From: Alentia gelatinosa
Lineage: Eukaryota > Annelida > Polychaeta > Phyllodocida > Polynoidae
DNA length: 64,000 nucleotides
Assembly (NCBI GenBank): GCA_950022655.1
Contig: OX465579.1
Span: 79,123,193 to 79,187,192 of the forward strand
Reading direction: 5' to 3'
Shown: in pieces, positions 1 through 12,270 of the stretch
Layout: each line of letters begins with the position of its first letter
How positions within the stretch are numbered: position 1 is the first letter of the stretch
Translations under genes and position numbers: made by a program
Notes under the pieces: generated by a model
What the model saw: only the letters and a program-made list of their open reading frames with translations
What the model was told of the DNA's origin: nothing
Database searches by the model: none

Positions 1-19
1 TGGGAAATATTTTAACAAA

Positions 20-878
20 CTTAGGGAGCATTCATTAATTATGGCTGGAGGGTGGTCACAGTTTTTGGAATACCGACCGGTCAAAAAAAAGTTACCCCCC
101 CCCCCCCTTGGAATTCCCAAAAAAATATTGCCCCCCCCCCCCCCCTTCGAATACCAAAAAAAAAATTGCCCCCCCCCCCCTTCGAATGCCCAAAAAATAG
201 TCGCCCCCCCCCCCCCCCCCCTCCCGTCGGAATACAGTAAAAGCACAGGGAAGGCTAAACTGATGTGGAGTTTTTTTATGTTTCTTGGTGCAGTTTCATG
301 ACATGCAAATATGGATGTTCTGGCAATTTGTTACAGTATGGCATGGTGTGAGGGATCCTTGGAATGAGTGGATCGATCTATGGTGTGGCACTACAGAAGG
401 AAGACAAATTCCAATTTTTTTGCATGCAGAACCCCTCTAAGTACCGTACTCAATGTAGAGTTCTCCATAAAGAGTCATTTGCTCATAGTGCTCTTCCATA
501 AATATGGTAATCTTATTGAGATAAGAAGAAAAAAACCAATAATCTTGTGAGACTGCATTGATTCTGGGACAAATGTTAGTGTTTGTCCATTGTTGTCTCT
601 TCGACATAAGTCTGTCAGACTGAGGGAGGGTGCACACTCATCTCAAATTGGCAAACAGGACTGTGACCATAGACACTTAACTCCAGGGAGTGAGACAACT
701 ATAGTTACCTTGTGCATTAATCATTATTATAGTTATACAACTAAGATGATTTCTTGTGATATGATATGAATGCATTTCATAACATCAATTCTTGTCATTT
801 GGAATACCCAAAAAACTGTTGGCCCCCCCCTTAAGAACTGTGCTCCCCCTGGGCCATAATTATTGAACGCTCCCTAAG
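20..878. mobile_element. Non-autonomous DNA element with terminal inverted repeats
   Basis: The two ends are inverted copies of each other. The left end (20-45) begins CTTAGGGAGCATTCATTAAT, and the right end (851-878) is its reverse complement with a few changes, finishing in GCTCCCTAAG. Just inside each end lie TTTGGAATACC-type motifs and poly-C tracts (about 95-222 on the left, 823-850 on the right), so the subterminal zones also mirror each other. The interior (about 240-790) shows no transposase or other recognisable coding sequence. Related ends occur near 13133 and 53707. The MITE-like class is inferred; a target-site duplication was not clear. Confidence 0.6.
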
Positions 879-3800
879 AGTCTCCTCCATACCTGTTCGT
901 CAGCCTGAATCCTCATTCTAGTATATGGTTGCTTTATGCAACTGCCATTGAGGCTCTTCATTATTCAATAAAAAAAAATTCATGTCAAGATATATATTTT
1001 AGCTAAGGTAATTTCATTCACAATTTTATGAGAGGTACCTGGTAATCAGGTAATGAGGGGACTAATTACGGTGAACTTCAATGATATGATGGGCCTAAAT
1101 ATTCCTCCAATTCATATTTGATTATAAAGCTGTCTATGGTCATAGTAAATGAACTATTTGTTTTGAGAGTTGATATCTTTCTCTTGAATTATGATAAATG
1201 TCGTAGCCTACATCAAGGTATCGCTAATTTTACACTGAGAATCGACATATTATTGTGTTTCTGTTTTATAATAGTAGAATTTTGGGAGACTTACCTGGTA
1301 AGTTGAAGTAAAATTGAGATTTTAACGAGGACAACACGGAGTGTTGTAGGGGACATGTAACAAGCAAAGTAGGCGGTGTAGGCGCACATTTAATGTTTTA
1401 ATGCAGGGCATTTACCTCCTCAAAGCAACCCCTATACCCAGCTTGTAAAGGTGAATCCTCTACCAGTATCATGTAGAGAGAAGAGGATGAATCACTTATT
1501 GATGACTTTTTTAAATCCGTTGAATTTCAATTCTTCGAGTTTGCTTGTTTTTTTTTCACGTAGAAACAAACTGAACATTGAGTGAGAAGTCCATGCCACC
1601 TTGAGAGTATTACCTTTATTTGTCACCACAGTGAGATGCTTCAGACGAGTCAATACTTTAGACATAAGTAAAACATGCCTCATTTTATAACTAGGTTCAT
1701 CATATGACCGGTACATCACACTATTTACGACAACGAAACTGGGTATCGCAATAGGAACGATTTCCGAAGCGTGTGGTATCAACTTTATAATGATCATGAT
1801 ACCCAAGACTAATTGCATTCTATTTACGTTTCACCTTCACATTCTTTGTTTTTTTTATTTGAATTAATCTTTCCGTTCTTACGTTCTTCACATATTGATA
1901 TTCAGTTACGTTTCATGTCACAAGCGAGATATACAAACATGTAGCAACACTACATGACATGAACACTTAAGTTTTCATCTCTGACTATACAATAACAAGC
2001 ATGGTTCTATTACTTTTAGAGAGCCAAATGCTCCATGACATATTTTATAACCTACGCCAGATACCAAAAGGCACTATTTTTTCAATTATAATTCCTTAAT
2101 CATGATTCCTGTTTTTTCCCTTTTCCTCTTTTTTTCCCTGGTACATAAAACTCAAATATGCCTTGAGGTATCATGGCAAATGAGAATACCGGGATGCATC
2201 TAGCTAGTCTATTAAAAGTTTTGACTAATACTGGGACACCTCTTTTCTGGTCCTCCCATTTATAAATCATGATAGCCATGATGAAGTGACAAGTCACATA
2301 AATATGGAGTTACCATAGAAATAAGGTGTACACTATACTGGCCATAATTCGATTCAGTTTCATACACAATTCGCCATGCGAAATTAATTACCTTGATACA
2401 ATTATACAATGTTCACGAAGTCTTGGGCGCTTAAAATTACAAAGAGCAATAATTCCTCTGGCCTAAACAATTTCCGTATCTAATACGGTCCAACACGGAG
2501 GCAATGTATCAACAGTGCTTAACCAGTGTCAGATCCCTATCTCAGTTATTTCCTTACTTTGTGACTTGTGAATCATAAATACATACAAGTGTACTTTGTA
2601 CTGTGTTAAGACTTCAAAATTATACCACGCTGTTCAACAAAACCCTGTCCATTGTAGAGTATGGACTCTCATGATATTCACTCCCAAGACCCATGCCCAT
2701 AACCTAAAAGATATTCTCGCAACCTGCTGCATACGTAGCTGCATAATAATAATCTTTCTGTTTACCAAAATGAACTGATACAGCTAGTCTATTTAGACTC
2801 GAACAACAAACAGCCTGTATAAATTCCAACATGCACCATAAAAGACATCTATGTACAACTTTAATTGCATTTTGTGTTTGTAACATGTGTTGTTGGTTAA
2901 GACAGTGGATTATTTGACCCTTCAATATGTCGTCTGCGCCACATTACAGCGAAAACTATTCGACACAATTAATATAGATTTCTACAATTTTCCCTAAAAT
3001 TGCAATCCATTAAACTATAAAATAACGACTATTTTCGAGGTGTGTTTTATCCCAAAACTTATGAAACCCAATACAAAACTGATTTTCTGACAGGAAATTA
3101 TTTCATGTTAAATCAAAGGAAACTCATAATCATTATTTTCAGACAGAATACTTCTCTCAGGCGAGTCTTATGCACAAAATTATTCAGATGAAGTGAATGG
3201 TGTTAAACAGACTTCCAAGCACTATAGTATAGTGCTTACTGCAGAATTCCTCTGAACGAGTCAGAAATGGCACTACACTTACTTTAAAAATAGATATAGC
3301 TTACTTTATAGACTAATAGTGTCACCCCACATACTGGACTTGTGCGTGGTAATGATGACTTTAAGTTTTGGATGGCTTAGCAAACTCATACCCCAATGTG
3401 ACTGTAGAAATATTATACAAGGTTTTTTGTCGTAATCAAAAGATTCTTTAACTGTTTTGGAAATACTTCTAACGTTACACTCACACTCTATACACGCATG
3501 TAACCATCTACACTTTCTAGTTTCCTATAATCTCATACACAACTTTACGTCAACTCAGTAATTACCCATAATTCCAGGCATAGTGACCATTTAATAAGTC
3601 CATTCACCTACGGCTTTAGTATGTTACTAATTCAAGAAGCAAAATTTCGATGGTTTGATTTATAAATTTAAGAGACTGTACAAAGTGTGTTCCCTTGTGG
3701 TGTACATTTCTCAGTGCATCAGGTGCAAAATTATTCATAAGGGAACCAAGCGTGTAAGGACAGTAAGTACATGAAATAAAATCGTGGTTTCATGATTTTC

Positions 3801-4585
3801 ACCGAACAAATATTACACATGTACAAACTTTATAAATACGCCACCATACTAATAGAAACCCGTTTCTAATATAGCACTTCTGAAATGATACATATGTAGT
3901 AGATATATGAAAAAAAAAAAAAAAAGTTAAACAGCACTATTTCCTCAAAGCTCGGCGTTCTACCTGGCCATATTAGCCAACTATATATCATTATTCCTAT
4001 AGAATTTACAAATATGAGTGTTACCACAAAGAGTAAATAAAAAAAAGAATTCAAGATTAAAACAACTGTCTTAGTATAAACGTTATACACGAAGTATCTG
4101 CTTTTTAAGAGTAAATCCTGTCCTCGAAGTATAATTAAAACAGTGTGTTTTATGAATGTGTAATACGTGGTGGAAGGATAAGTGTATGTGGATATGTGTT
4201 TGCTTCATCTTAAAGAATCAAGGAAAAGTTCTAGCTTAGCTGAGAAATATCATGGAATATATTTCGAAGAGAAAAGTGGTCCAAGGGTCAAGCTACTTCA
4301 CTGAGAACTGGAAATGCTGTAATGTGCGTTAAGGTGTTGGACTGTGAGGATTCAATTGTGTTTAAGTGTATTACCTTTTTCTGGGTTTGTCAGATAATGT
4401 TGAATTTTTTTTTCTGAACTGTTTGTATTTGTAGTGTATACTCATAATTCCTGTACAAGCCTTAAATAGGCAATAACTTGTGGATACTATTATCCATGAC
4501 GAAAAGATGGCGGTGCCACTAGACGCCACACTGAGTCTTTTGAAGTCTGTAGACCACCTATTTGGACTAGGCGGTCTGCCTACAG
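879..4585. other. Non-coding region downstream of CBX; possible 3' UTR
   Basis: About 3.7 kb of AT-rich sequence lies on the 3' side of the minus-strand CBX gene. It has no long or conserved reading frame and no clear repeat. Part of it is probably CBX 3' UTR, since vertebrate CBX mRNAs often have long ones. Possible minus-strand AATAAA signals (TTTATT on the plus strand) occur near 1614 and 1854, but neither can be assigned. The 108-codon minus-strand frame at 1492-1818 resembles nothing I know and is probably chance. Confidence 0.4.
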
Positions 4586-5785
4586 TCAATCCTCCCCGCG
4601 ATGCTTGAAGAAGCCACTTTCAGTCGTGCTCTCGCGGACCGTGATGGTGACGTCATCGGATGTGACATCAGTGATAAGTACCTGATCTAGTAGTGGTTTA
4701 GTCTCTGCTGGTGGTTTCCAGTAGGCCCTCACTTCAGGTGTGGGCGCCGCCTCAGCATGCAGCGGCTGCTGCTGCTGATTGAGGTGGTTCTGCTGCTGCT
4801 GCTGTGGCAACGTATGCAGTTGGTCACCAGTGGGTTGCAGTTCGGCACTCCCACCCAACCCTTCCTCCGTCCCCAGGGCGGCCACCTCGCCGGGCTGTCC
4901 TTGCCCTGCCAGCACGTCGACCACAACCCCGTTAGCATTACCCTCCTCCTTCTTCTGCTTGGGGCTGGTGGCAGTCTCTGCGTCGTCCGTGCAGATGGTG
5001 GCCGTGACAACGGCGCTGTCGTGCTTCCTTTTGTTGAATGTAGTATTGGCAGTATTGGCGAGCCTGTGGCCGTGGGGGAGGGTGAGCTGGATGCGGACCG
5101 GGGGCACGGTAGGCGTGGTCGGCTGGCTGGCCGGCGGGGTAGTGGTGGTGCCTTGTACCGTCGCACTCACAGGGGAGGTGCTCACCTGCGTGGCCACCAC
5201 TGGAGGAGTAGCGGCAGGGGCTGGGGTGGTGGGAACTGTTGTTGGTGTCCGTGCTGGTGGAACCAGTTTTTCCTTCTGAACTGTGGGTTTCACAGGCACC
5301 TTAGTGACAACATTTGCCTTCACTGGCTTAGACTTGGGCGGTGCTTTCTGCATCTGTAGTGCCTGAAGGGTACGATTTTTCGGGGGACGCCCTCGGGGCC
5401 GTCGTGGCTTGTTGGCATCTTTCGTGCGTGGTCTCCCAGGCCCGGGGTACTTATTCATTGGGCGCTTCACCTTAAGTTTGAGTGGTTTCACCTTTTTGGG
5501 AGTGCGCTGTGAAACTTGTTTCGAAGGTAATGAGGTGGCCTTTTCAGAGCCACCTGCTCCTTCTGATAACCTGTCCTTATCATCATGCCTCCCGTCGGTG
5601 CCATCACGCTTAGGTGTGTCATCAGAGAGACGTTTTAGTGGAATGTCCTCTTCTTTACTTTCATCACTGTCGTCACTGTCACTGCTAGACGAGGAACTCG
5701 ACGAGTCGTCCTTGTCGTCAGAGCTGCTCGAGTCTGTGTCGTCATCAGATTTCAAGTCATTCCGGGAGGATGATCCAGACGACTC
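4586..5785 (-). CDS. CBX: CBX exon 5: Ser/acidic tract, AT-hooks, Pc box, stop
   Basis: The acceptor is TTTTTAG at 5786 and the exon opens in phase 0 with ESSGSSSRND, so the true reading frame extends 10 codons above the first plausible internal start. It contributes 399 residues and ends ...FFKHRGED before the stop. Base composition changes abruptly here: it is GC-rich where the flanks are AT-rich. The Gln-rich segment is encoded by CAG-type repeats (CTG runs on the plus strand at about 4761-4803), a plausible length-variable site. Long open frames on the opposite strand here are composition artefacts. Confidence 0.95.
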   Translation of the reverse strand, partial: ESSGSSSRNDLKSDDDTDSSSSDDKDDSSSSSSSSDSDDSDESKEEDIPLKRLSDDTPKRDGTDGRHDDKDRLSEGAGGSEKATSLPSKQVSQRTPKKVKPLKLKVKRPMNKYPGPGRPRTKDANKPRRPRGRPPKNRTLQALQMQKAPPKSKPVKANVVTKVPVKPTVQKEKLVPPARTPTTVPTTPAPAATPPVVATQVSTSPVSATVQGTTTTPPASQPTTPTVPPVRIQLTLPHGHRLANTANTTFNKRKHDSAVVTATICTDDAETATSPKQKKEEGNANGVVVDVLAGQGQPGEVAALGTEEGLGGSAELQPTGDQLHTLPQQQQQNHLNQQQQPLHAEAAPTPEVRAYWKPPAETKPLLDQVLITDVTSDDVTITVRESTTESGFFKHRGED

Positions 5786-8700
5786 CTAAAAATGGTGAAA
5801 ACACAACATAAATATGTTAGGAAGACAATAAGTGATGCATGAATAATATATGTGTTTTTCTCAACAGGTCTAAAGACTGCATATTGTTTGATGGAATAAG
5901 ATGGCACTGAGAATTGTTTTGTGAATGAAAATATGCATGTATAGTCAGTATTTGCTTCGTTTCGTAATTGTTTCCTTGGTCTATTAAATAGTTCATGCAT
6001 GTCTTGTTCTTTCAAATTGCTCTGCACTTTTCACCTCCCCTTCCTTGTTACAGGGATGTCAGAAGTCCGTTGAGAAAATCCCTGAAGTCATTTGCAGTGG
6101 CCCCCCCCCCAACCACCTATGATAAACGTTTGATATCAAGGTCACAATAAACTCTCTCTCTCTGACTCAGGTCTATTTTTAGCAACCACCCGGTGGTTTC
6201 TGCTAGTCTTTATGAACATTTTAAAGTAGATTCCATTGGCCAGGATAAAAGATGTGAAAACCATTTCCCAATATCCTAATTACATCCAAAATGATTATGG
6301 TTTGAATTATTTTCTTTAAATTGAACATCAGGGATGTCAGTTGAGGTCAGGAAAAAATGATTTGTTTAATCATTTAATGAATGTTCTTAATGAAAGACTT
6401 GAGCAAATCTTGTGTCCACCACCAGAGGCTTACTCTCCTCCTCCACAGGTCTTGGTTCAATCACGATTGGAGTTTCTTTGAGTTCAGGGAGTCACTGATA
6501 CACTGTAGCGGTTTACCAGACAGGCAGTGTGCATTTAGCAGGAATATCGGTTGGGTTCAGGAATAAAAGTGGAAATATTTCTATGTGGAATTTTCTGCTT
6601 CAGACAGATTGAGACAATATAGAAAACACATGTTGCCAAAGAATGGGCTGAGGGTCAGTTGGGGCTGCTCCAACCACTGTTTTATTGGCGTGAGTGAGGC
6701 TCAACATACACTATCTTTTTTTGATACAAGAAACATAAATCTTTAAACTGGGATTGAAAAAGTGGATTTCCATGGAAAAATGGAAAACTGCCTAATTTAG
6801 GCACATTCCCTGACTCTGCAAGGCCCTTGCGTCCATAGAGTACCACCAGTTTGGGTGCTGCCACCGGGCACAGAGTGTGATGCGCCGGTTGGCTGCCATG
6901 TCCCCACTGGCGGCCGCCATGTCCCTGCTGGTGGCCGCACATACACAATTTTTCAGTGCAATTTATGAGTTCACGTATATGTTGTGGTGGGAAAAAACCA
7001 GGGATCCTAAAATTCGCTGAAAACTGGCATCCCTGTTGATATCAGAGTAATAAGTCATTGGCGGTCTGACCCTTGGATTCAAGTCTGTTATAAAAGTCTT
7101 CACTCCCCCAACATAGATATTGGAGAGTTTCCGGAATTTTAGGAAGGTACTGGTAATCTGTGCCAATCTACCATAAGGGCAGTGTGTTTTCTAGGGAAGT
7201 CATTTGACTCCGAAAGGCCCTTGGGGAACCATAAGGTACCTCTGGTCTATCACTCGGTGCTACCGGGTGAAGCTATACGGGACTTGCACACTGGCACCAT
7301 CTTGTCATGGCCACTTAAGTAGGTCAATCGAAAACGATTCGAGCACTCTCCACTCAGTCATGAGTAATGATAAAAAAGACTAGTGTTTTTCTAACTTAAA
7401 AGATGAAAAAATCGCTCTCACGTCATAAGTAATCGGACGATTTTTATAAAGAATATATTATTAGAAAGCTCAAACTTGGGCTGATTTGTTGTGGTATGCA
7501 TCGCGATGACCTTTAGAAATAAACATCCTATTTTCGTAGGTACTTCAAGAGGAATAAAATGATACTTATATTTCCAGGCTGTGATAGATATTTCCTGAGG
7601 TAATGGAGCATTATGACAGATGACAAATAGTTATGAAATTAAGGTACAGGAAACAAATAGAAATCTTTCATGTGAATATTTCTTAAATCAAAAGAGGTTT
7701 AGAAGGTAAAAACATTCTATATCATTGTTATGTACATAACATGCCATAGTGGTTTTAACTTGTACATAGACAGTTGCCATTGTATGGAGGAAAACAACCC
7801 CATGGACTAGATAATAATAGAACATTATGGAGTTATGTACGTAAGATATATTAGATCCCTTTCTATGATTAAAAGAACGAAGCCTTAATAAATATAGTTG
7901 ATGAAAACAAATGTTCTACATGAGTGCTAGGGGTTTTAAGTATATAAAAGTATTTATTAACACCTATTCCCTTAAACGCCAATCTAATTCTTTCTTATAC
8001 TGTATATAGTAAAACAATTTTCTAATCAAAAGAGATTCGTAGTTGATAATTCTAGATGTTTGATAAACCTAGATCTGATACTTTATTATTTTGTAATGAT
8101 TATCTTGCCCTGAATTGTGTGATCCTTTATTGCAGTGCATTGTGGTGATATAACCATAAATACAATTATGTTATCAAAAAATAATTACACAGCAATCATG
8201 TTAATTGTCTTTATCATATATTGAGCTACTTGCTAGTTTTTGTTCTGTATCTTTATATCAAATATTTACGGAGATAAGTGAAGGTTTAGGCTTAGAGGTA
8301 TATGGGTGTATTACCCACGTCATGTTCACTTCCACAGCGCTCCCCTCGCTTTGATGTTGTGTAGTTTTTGCTGACCCTCGGTAGGCCGCTAATCTATACA
8401 GAGAACCAGCGCAACCCGTTATTCTCGGGAGCGGAAAGTTGAAACCAAAACGAGGCAAAGGGTTTTGTCATTTTCGGGCACCCTAGCTTTCTGATATTAT
8501 CGCTCAACCGGCATAACATAAGTCGATGTTTGAACTCACTGATCATGCTTAATATGCATAATTAAAGATAGTTTGATGTGTTTCTAACAAAATATATCAA
8601 TAAACTTTGTGGGATACAAGTATGAATGTTTGAATCTGCAAACATATGTACTTTTGAGCAAGTTTTTATTTTGACATTTGTAGCAGCCTGTCATCTGCAA

Positions 8701-11046
8701 TTTCGGCAGTTTGCTGGGGAAATAAATAAATCATTGCATAACAAATTGATAAGAAGAAACCCATCTACGCTCCCGAGAATCACGGCGACTGACGCGCCAC
8801 GCTTATGTGTAAGAGGTGAATATATATGTAATCATTCTGGTGTGCAATATCATATCTGGCCTCTATGGACCTTTCACTATTACACTATGATAGCCTACAG
8901 AACCCGGTATACCTCCTAAGGCTAGGGGGGCAGGGAGTTCTCAAGCAAGTTCGCCTGCTTTGGTTTCTAATCGCAAAGTCATCTGAAATTACTTGGGAGC
9001 TGTTCAAAGTGAAATACATGTACTTGGCCTAAGTTTAGGGCAGTGTACGATCGAAGGTAATGCAGATACAACCTCAGTTCATTCAATAATGTGCGGATAT
9101 GACGTACAATGTTTATAACAAGATGCTACCCATATGAATACCATCTTCGGCCATCTTGATTGAGCCATCGTGTCCATAATGCCTGCACTATCGCCTTGCA
9201 AATATGCTATTCTAATCAATTGTTTATGCGTGATACGTGTACAAAACAGGTGTGGCTACACTGTTAGTTCTGAGATATATTTCATAGTACTATATGTAAT
9301 ACAATAAACTATTGTATGAGCAGGTGGTTTCGCCAGAGATGTGTTTTGGCAGTGAGAAGTGGATAGAGAATTGTCTAGTTATTAACTACAGAACTTACCT
9401 ATTTAAAGAACAGGAGAAAAGCTAGAAGGGTTTCGTTTGAAACTGTTTTAATATAGGCTCAAGTAAACTTAGAATTGTTAAGATATCATTATATGTCAGG
9501 AAATCAGGCCGGTTTAAGGTAATCAAAATGGCATTTGCCCTTATTCCTTAAAGACAAGGAGAGGAAAGTCACATGTAAGAAGAATAGAAGCAATGACTGA
9601 CTCTTTAAAAGACCCATGCCAATGAGAATCAATCCTTTACAGATATAGGTTAAAGGTGGTCTAACGATTAAAAGGAAAGTAAGCAGAAGGTGCGACATGC
9701 CTTGAATGTTGTTACCTTTGACCGCGGTTTCCTTGGTTTCGGGCCACGTTTGGCTCCACTGGTGAGAGATCCATCATGTTGACTGAAATAACCAGAAATA
9801 TGATATATCTACATGTATACCTGATAATTACTGTCCACATTATGCACAGACTTTAAATGGGTCAGTATCTGGAAAGTGAAATGTCATTTGACATTAATGT
9901 TTATGATCAGGCAGGTAACACTGCTTTGTATGGCAGAGTGCATTGATTAAGATATCATTGCTATCCCAGCAAAAGGGAAGTTGGTACATAAAATTAGCTA
10001 AAATGTACTTTCAATATAATATACTATAGGCATATAGCATGCCCAGTAGTACACGGTTAATACTATCTTCATACTATCACATTTATGCAATCTCTATGAT
10101 CACACTGACTTGCTATTGCCGGTCAAAAACGGATATTATATTTGTATTCATGGTTATTGGGATTGCAAGGTTTATCATATCCGGAACATCCACAAATTAT
10201 ACATACATGTATCGGGATATTAAATGTGCATAGTTTGAGCTGAGATTATTACTTTGAAAACTCATGTATGTTATTGTTAGACTTAGAGTCCATCTCTTGA
10301 CAATTGACAGATCATTACCAATATAACTGCATTAAACAATGTATACACATGCGCAGATAAGCCTGTTATCAGTATCATTTTAATATGGTACAGGCCAACG
10401 ACTGATTCATTGAATTTGAAGTAAAGTATGTATAGCTGGCCCAACGTAATTCAGTCAGGACGGACTCACATTTTGACGTATCCCGCACTTGTGTTTCAAT
10501 GCTAAGTTATCAGATTATACCACTGTTTACACCCGGTAAAGAATAATTTGTCACATTGTTGTTTGACTATTGACATTCACAGACAAAACGAATCTTAGGT
10601 ATTATTAGGGATAAAAAGATGACAGCAAAAGCATCATCCTACCTTGTTCTGAAGGCTTCGATCAACCGCTGGTCAAGAATATTCTCCTCTGGTTCCCACG
10701 TATTGTACCTACAACCAGCAGACAATAATCAGAACAAGAACATCGGTCCCTGTATATACTAAATATACTAGCTCTATGACACATATTCAATATTATGTAG
10801 TGATAGTTTAGTGATTATAGCATGTAATATTCACTTACTTGGGACTCCATCCTTTCCATTTGACTAGGTACTCAACCCGACCCTGCAACATCAACCAAAA
10901 CACATCATTTTAGCTGGGTCAATATAATGCTTACAGAACTTGAATGCTACAACTTCAAAGAGTATATGACACTATACCTTTCTCGTCCTTCGTTTTTGGA
11001 TGCATTCGGCCGCAAAAACTCGCTCGCCGACATCAGATAACTCCAT
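4586..11046 (-). CDS. CBX: Polycomb chromobox protein, CBX2/4/8-like, complete five-exon gene
   Basis: Subunit of canonical PRC1 that reads H3K27me3 in the nucleus. CDS is join(4586-5785, 9716-9782, 10643-10708, 10839-10882, 10978-11046) on the minus strand; every junction is GT-AG and in phase, giving 481 residues. The chromodomain (about 8-58) starts VFAAECI and continues EYLVKWKGW and WEPEENILD; F11, W32 and W35 match the methyl-lysine aromatic cage of CBX7. GPKP follows at 73-76. Exon 5 encodes an acidic serine-rich tract (about 95-125), two AT-hooks (GPGRPR near 198-202; RPRGRPPK near 211-218), a Thr/Pro-rich linker, a Gln-rich stretch, and a C-terminal Pc box (438-475: WKPP, ITDVTSDDVTITVRES, GFF) of the type that binds RING1. 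The start ATG directly precedes the chromodomain, as in the family. GPKP together with AT-hooks combines CBX4/6/7/8 and CBX2 traits, as expected of a single pre-duplication gene. The upstream region carries a CRE. Confidence 0.95.
5786..9715 (-). other. CBX intron 4 (3.93 kb)
   Basis: Donor GGTAAC at 9715 and acceptor TTTTTAG at 5786. No coding content seen. It holds a short poly-C tract (about 6101-6111), two diverged copies of a repeat (about 6800-6945 and 7191-7315, sharing AAGGCCCTTG and the order of the following motifs), and a 13-nt inverted pair ATTCTCGGGAGCG near 8421 and CGCTCCCGAGAAT near 8769. The rest is AT-rich with no recognised feature. Confidence 0.6.
9716..9782 (-). CDS. CBX: CBX exon 4: GPKP basic segment
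   Basis: 67 nt between acceptor ATTTCAG and donor GGTAAC. The first base completes a split serine codon; the rest encodes QHDGSLTSGAK then RGPKPRKPRSK. The GPKP block after the chromodomain is a known feature of vertebrate CBX4/6/7/8. The exon ends in phase 0, matching exon 5. Confidence 0.9.
10643..10708 (-). CDS. CBX: CBX exon 3: chromodomain, second half
   Basis: 66 nt, acceptor TTGTAG, donor GGTAGG. Together with the last two bases of exon 2 it encodes YNTWEPEENILDQRLIEAF, the C-terminal strand and helix of the chromodomain. Match to CBX chromodomains is near exact. Confidence 0.95.
10839..10882 (-). CDS. CBX: CBX exon 2: chromodomain core
   Basis: 44 nt, acceptor TTGCAG, donor GTAAGTG. 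Encodes GRVEYLVKWKGWSP plus a split lysine codon. It includes the two cage tryptophans (W32, W35). Introns on either side are only 95 bp (10883-10977) and 130 bp (10709-10838). Confidence 0.95.
10978..11046 (-). CDS. CBX: CBX exon 1: start codon and first chromodomain strand
   Basis: 69 nt, donor GGTATAG. Encodes MELSDVGERVFAAECIQKRR and then TRK. The initiator lies 10 codons before the conserved VFAAECI, the same spacing as in vertebrate CBX proteins, which fixes the start. Confidence 0.95.
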
Positions 11047-11490
11047 GCCGGCGACACGAGTATAATTCTTGTCTTTTTGTTGTATGCCTATTGGGGGGTT
11101 TTCCAACGACCGCCGATTTACCAGTCCATCCCATAATGTCATGACGTCACAGCGTAGATGCTATGCGGGGATCCTCCCCAGGTGGCAGCAGTTGCGGTAC
11201 AGTGCCATCATAGAACTTCCCGCCCCGTGTTCAGTTTGGAAGTGGGTGTCAGTGAGGGTGTACATATGCTCGAGTTTGTATAGATGTACACTTAATTGTG
11301 CCTATGTATATATTCATATCTGTGCCTACATGTGCATCATCGTAAGTTAGATAAGGAGGGGACAAAGTAAGATATCATGATCCTCCAATTTTACTGTTAG
11401 ACGGTTTAATCAACTAGATACCGGGTGGTCCGCTGTGTGTGTCCCTCACTTTTTTTGCCAGTCCCAAAAGAGTCAGCAGCTTCAAATTTA
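11047..11490 (-). promoter_or_regulatory. Putative CBX promoter and 5' UTR region
   Basis: The sequence upstream of the CBX start codon contains a perfect palindromic CRE, TGACGTCA, at 11142-11149, about 95 bp before the ATG, and is richer in CpG than its surroundings to about 11230. A CTCF-like CAGGTGGCA lies at about 11179-11187. No TATA box is evident. Function is inferred from position and motifs only. Confidence 0.45.
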
Positions 11491-12270
11491 ATTCAATTAA
11501 GTGTAAAAATCTTGATTTTTCAACATCGAAAAATGTCTAAATCCAACTTTTTAGCATGCAACTATGGCTAAGCCTTGACTTTTCACTGAGGAAAAATGTC
11601 AAAGTCTGACTTTTTAGCGTGTACCAATGGCTAGGCCTTAGCTTTCCTGCACAGAAAAAATGCCAAAGTCTGACTCTTTAGCATGCAATGATGGCTAATC
11701 ACTGACTTTTCACCATGAAAAAGTGTCAAAGTCTGACTCTTAAGCATGCAATGATAGCTAAACCCTGGCTTTCACTGTGGTAAAATATGAAAGTCTGGCT
11801 CTTGCGTGCAATAATGGCTAAGACATGACTTTTCACCAAATAAAATATATGAAAGTCTGACTCCTTAGCGTGCAATGATGGCTTAGCCCTGACTTTTCAC
11901 CGTGGAAGAGTATCAAAGTCTGACCTATCAGTGTGCAATGATGGCTAAGCCCTGACTTTTCACAGTGGAAAATATCAAAGTCTGACTTATCAGCATGCAA
12001 TGATGGCTAAGCCCTGACTTTTCACAGTGGAAAAGTGTCAAAGTCTGACCTTTTACCGTGCAATGATGGCTAAGCCCTGACTTTTCACTGTGGAAAAATA
12101 TCAAAGTCTGACTCTTAAGCATGAAATGATGGCACAGCCCTGACTTTTCACTGTGGGAAAGTGCCAAAGTCTGACTTTTTCACATGTAATGAAGGTAACA
12201 ACTTTTTCGAAGATTTATGGTAAATTCAATGGGACAGGTCAATCTCAAAGTCTGACGCCATACCTAGAAA
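11491..12270. repeat. Minisatellite, period about 62 bp
   Basis: About ten full and several partial tandem units run from about 11550 to 12176, with eroded units on both sides. Each contains GCATGCAATGATGGCTAAG, then CCCTGACTTTTCAC, a variable spacer, and TCAAAGTCTGAC. Central units (11880-12120) are the most alike and the outer ones most diverged, as expected if the array turns over from the middle. An open frame on the minus strand (11928-12167) is only the repeat read through. A poly-C run (about 12293-12314) follows. Confidence 0.85.

Noticed and set aside
41..301. Proline-rich 86-codon frame
   Set aside because: It is a translation of poly-C runs inside a TIR element.
4757..5359. 200-codon plus-strand frame, and others antisense to CBX exon 5
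   Set aside because: They mirror a GC-rich, repeat-coding exon in other frames; the minus-strand frame has clear CBX domains and correct splice borders.
11928..12167. 79-codon frame with HSEKSGL repeats
   Set aside because: It is the minisatellite read in one frame; the unit length is not kept in frame across the array.
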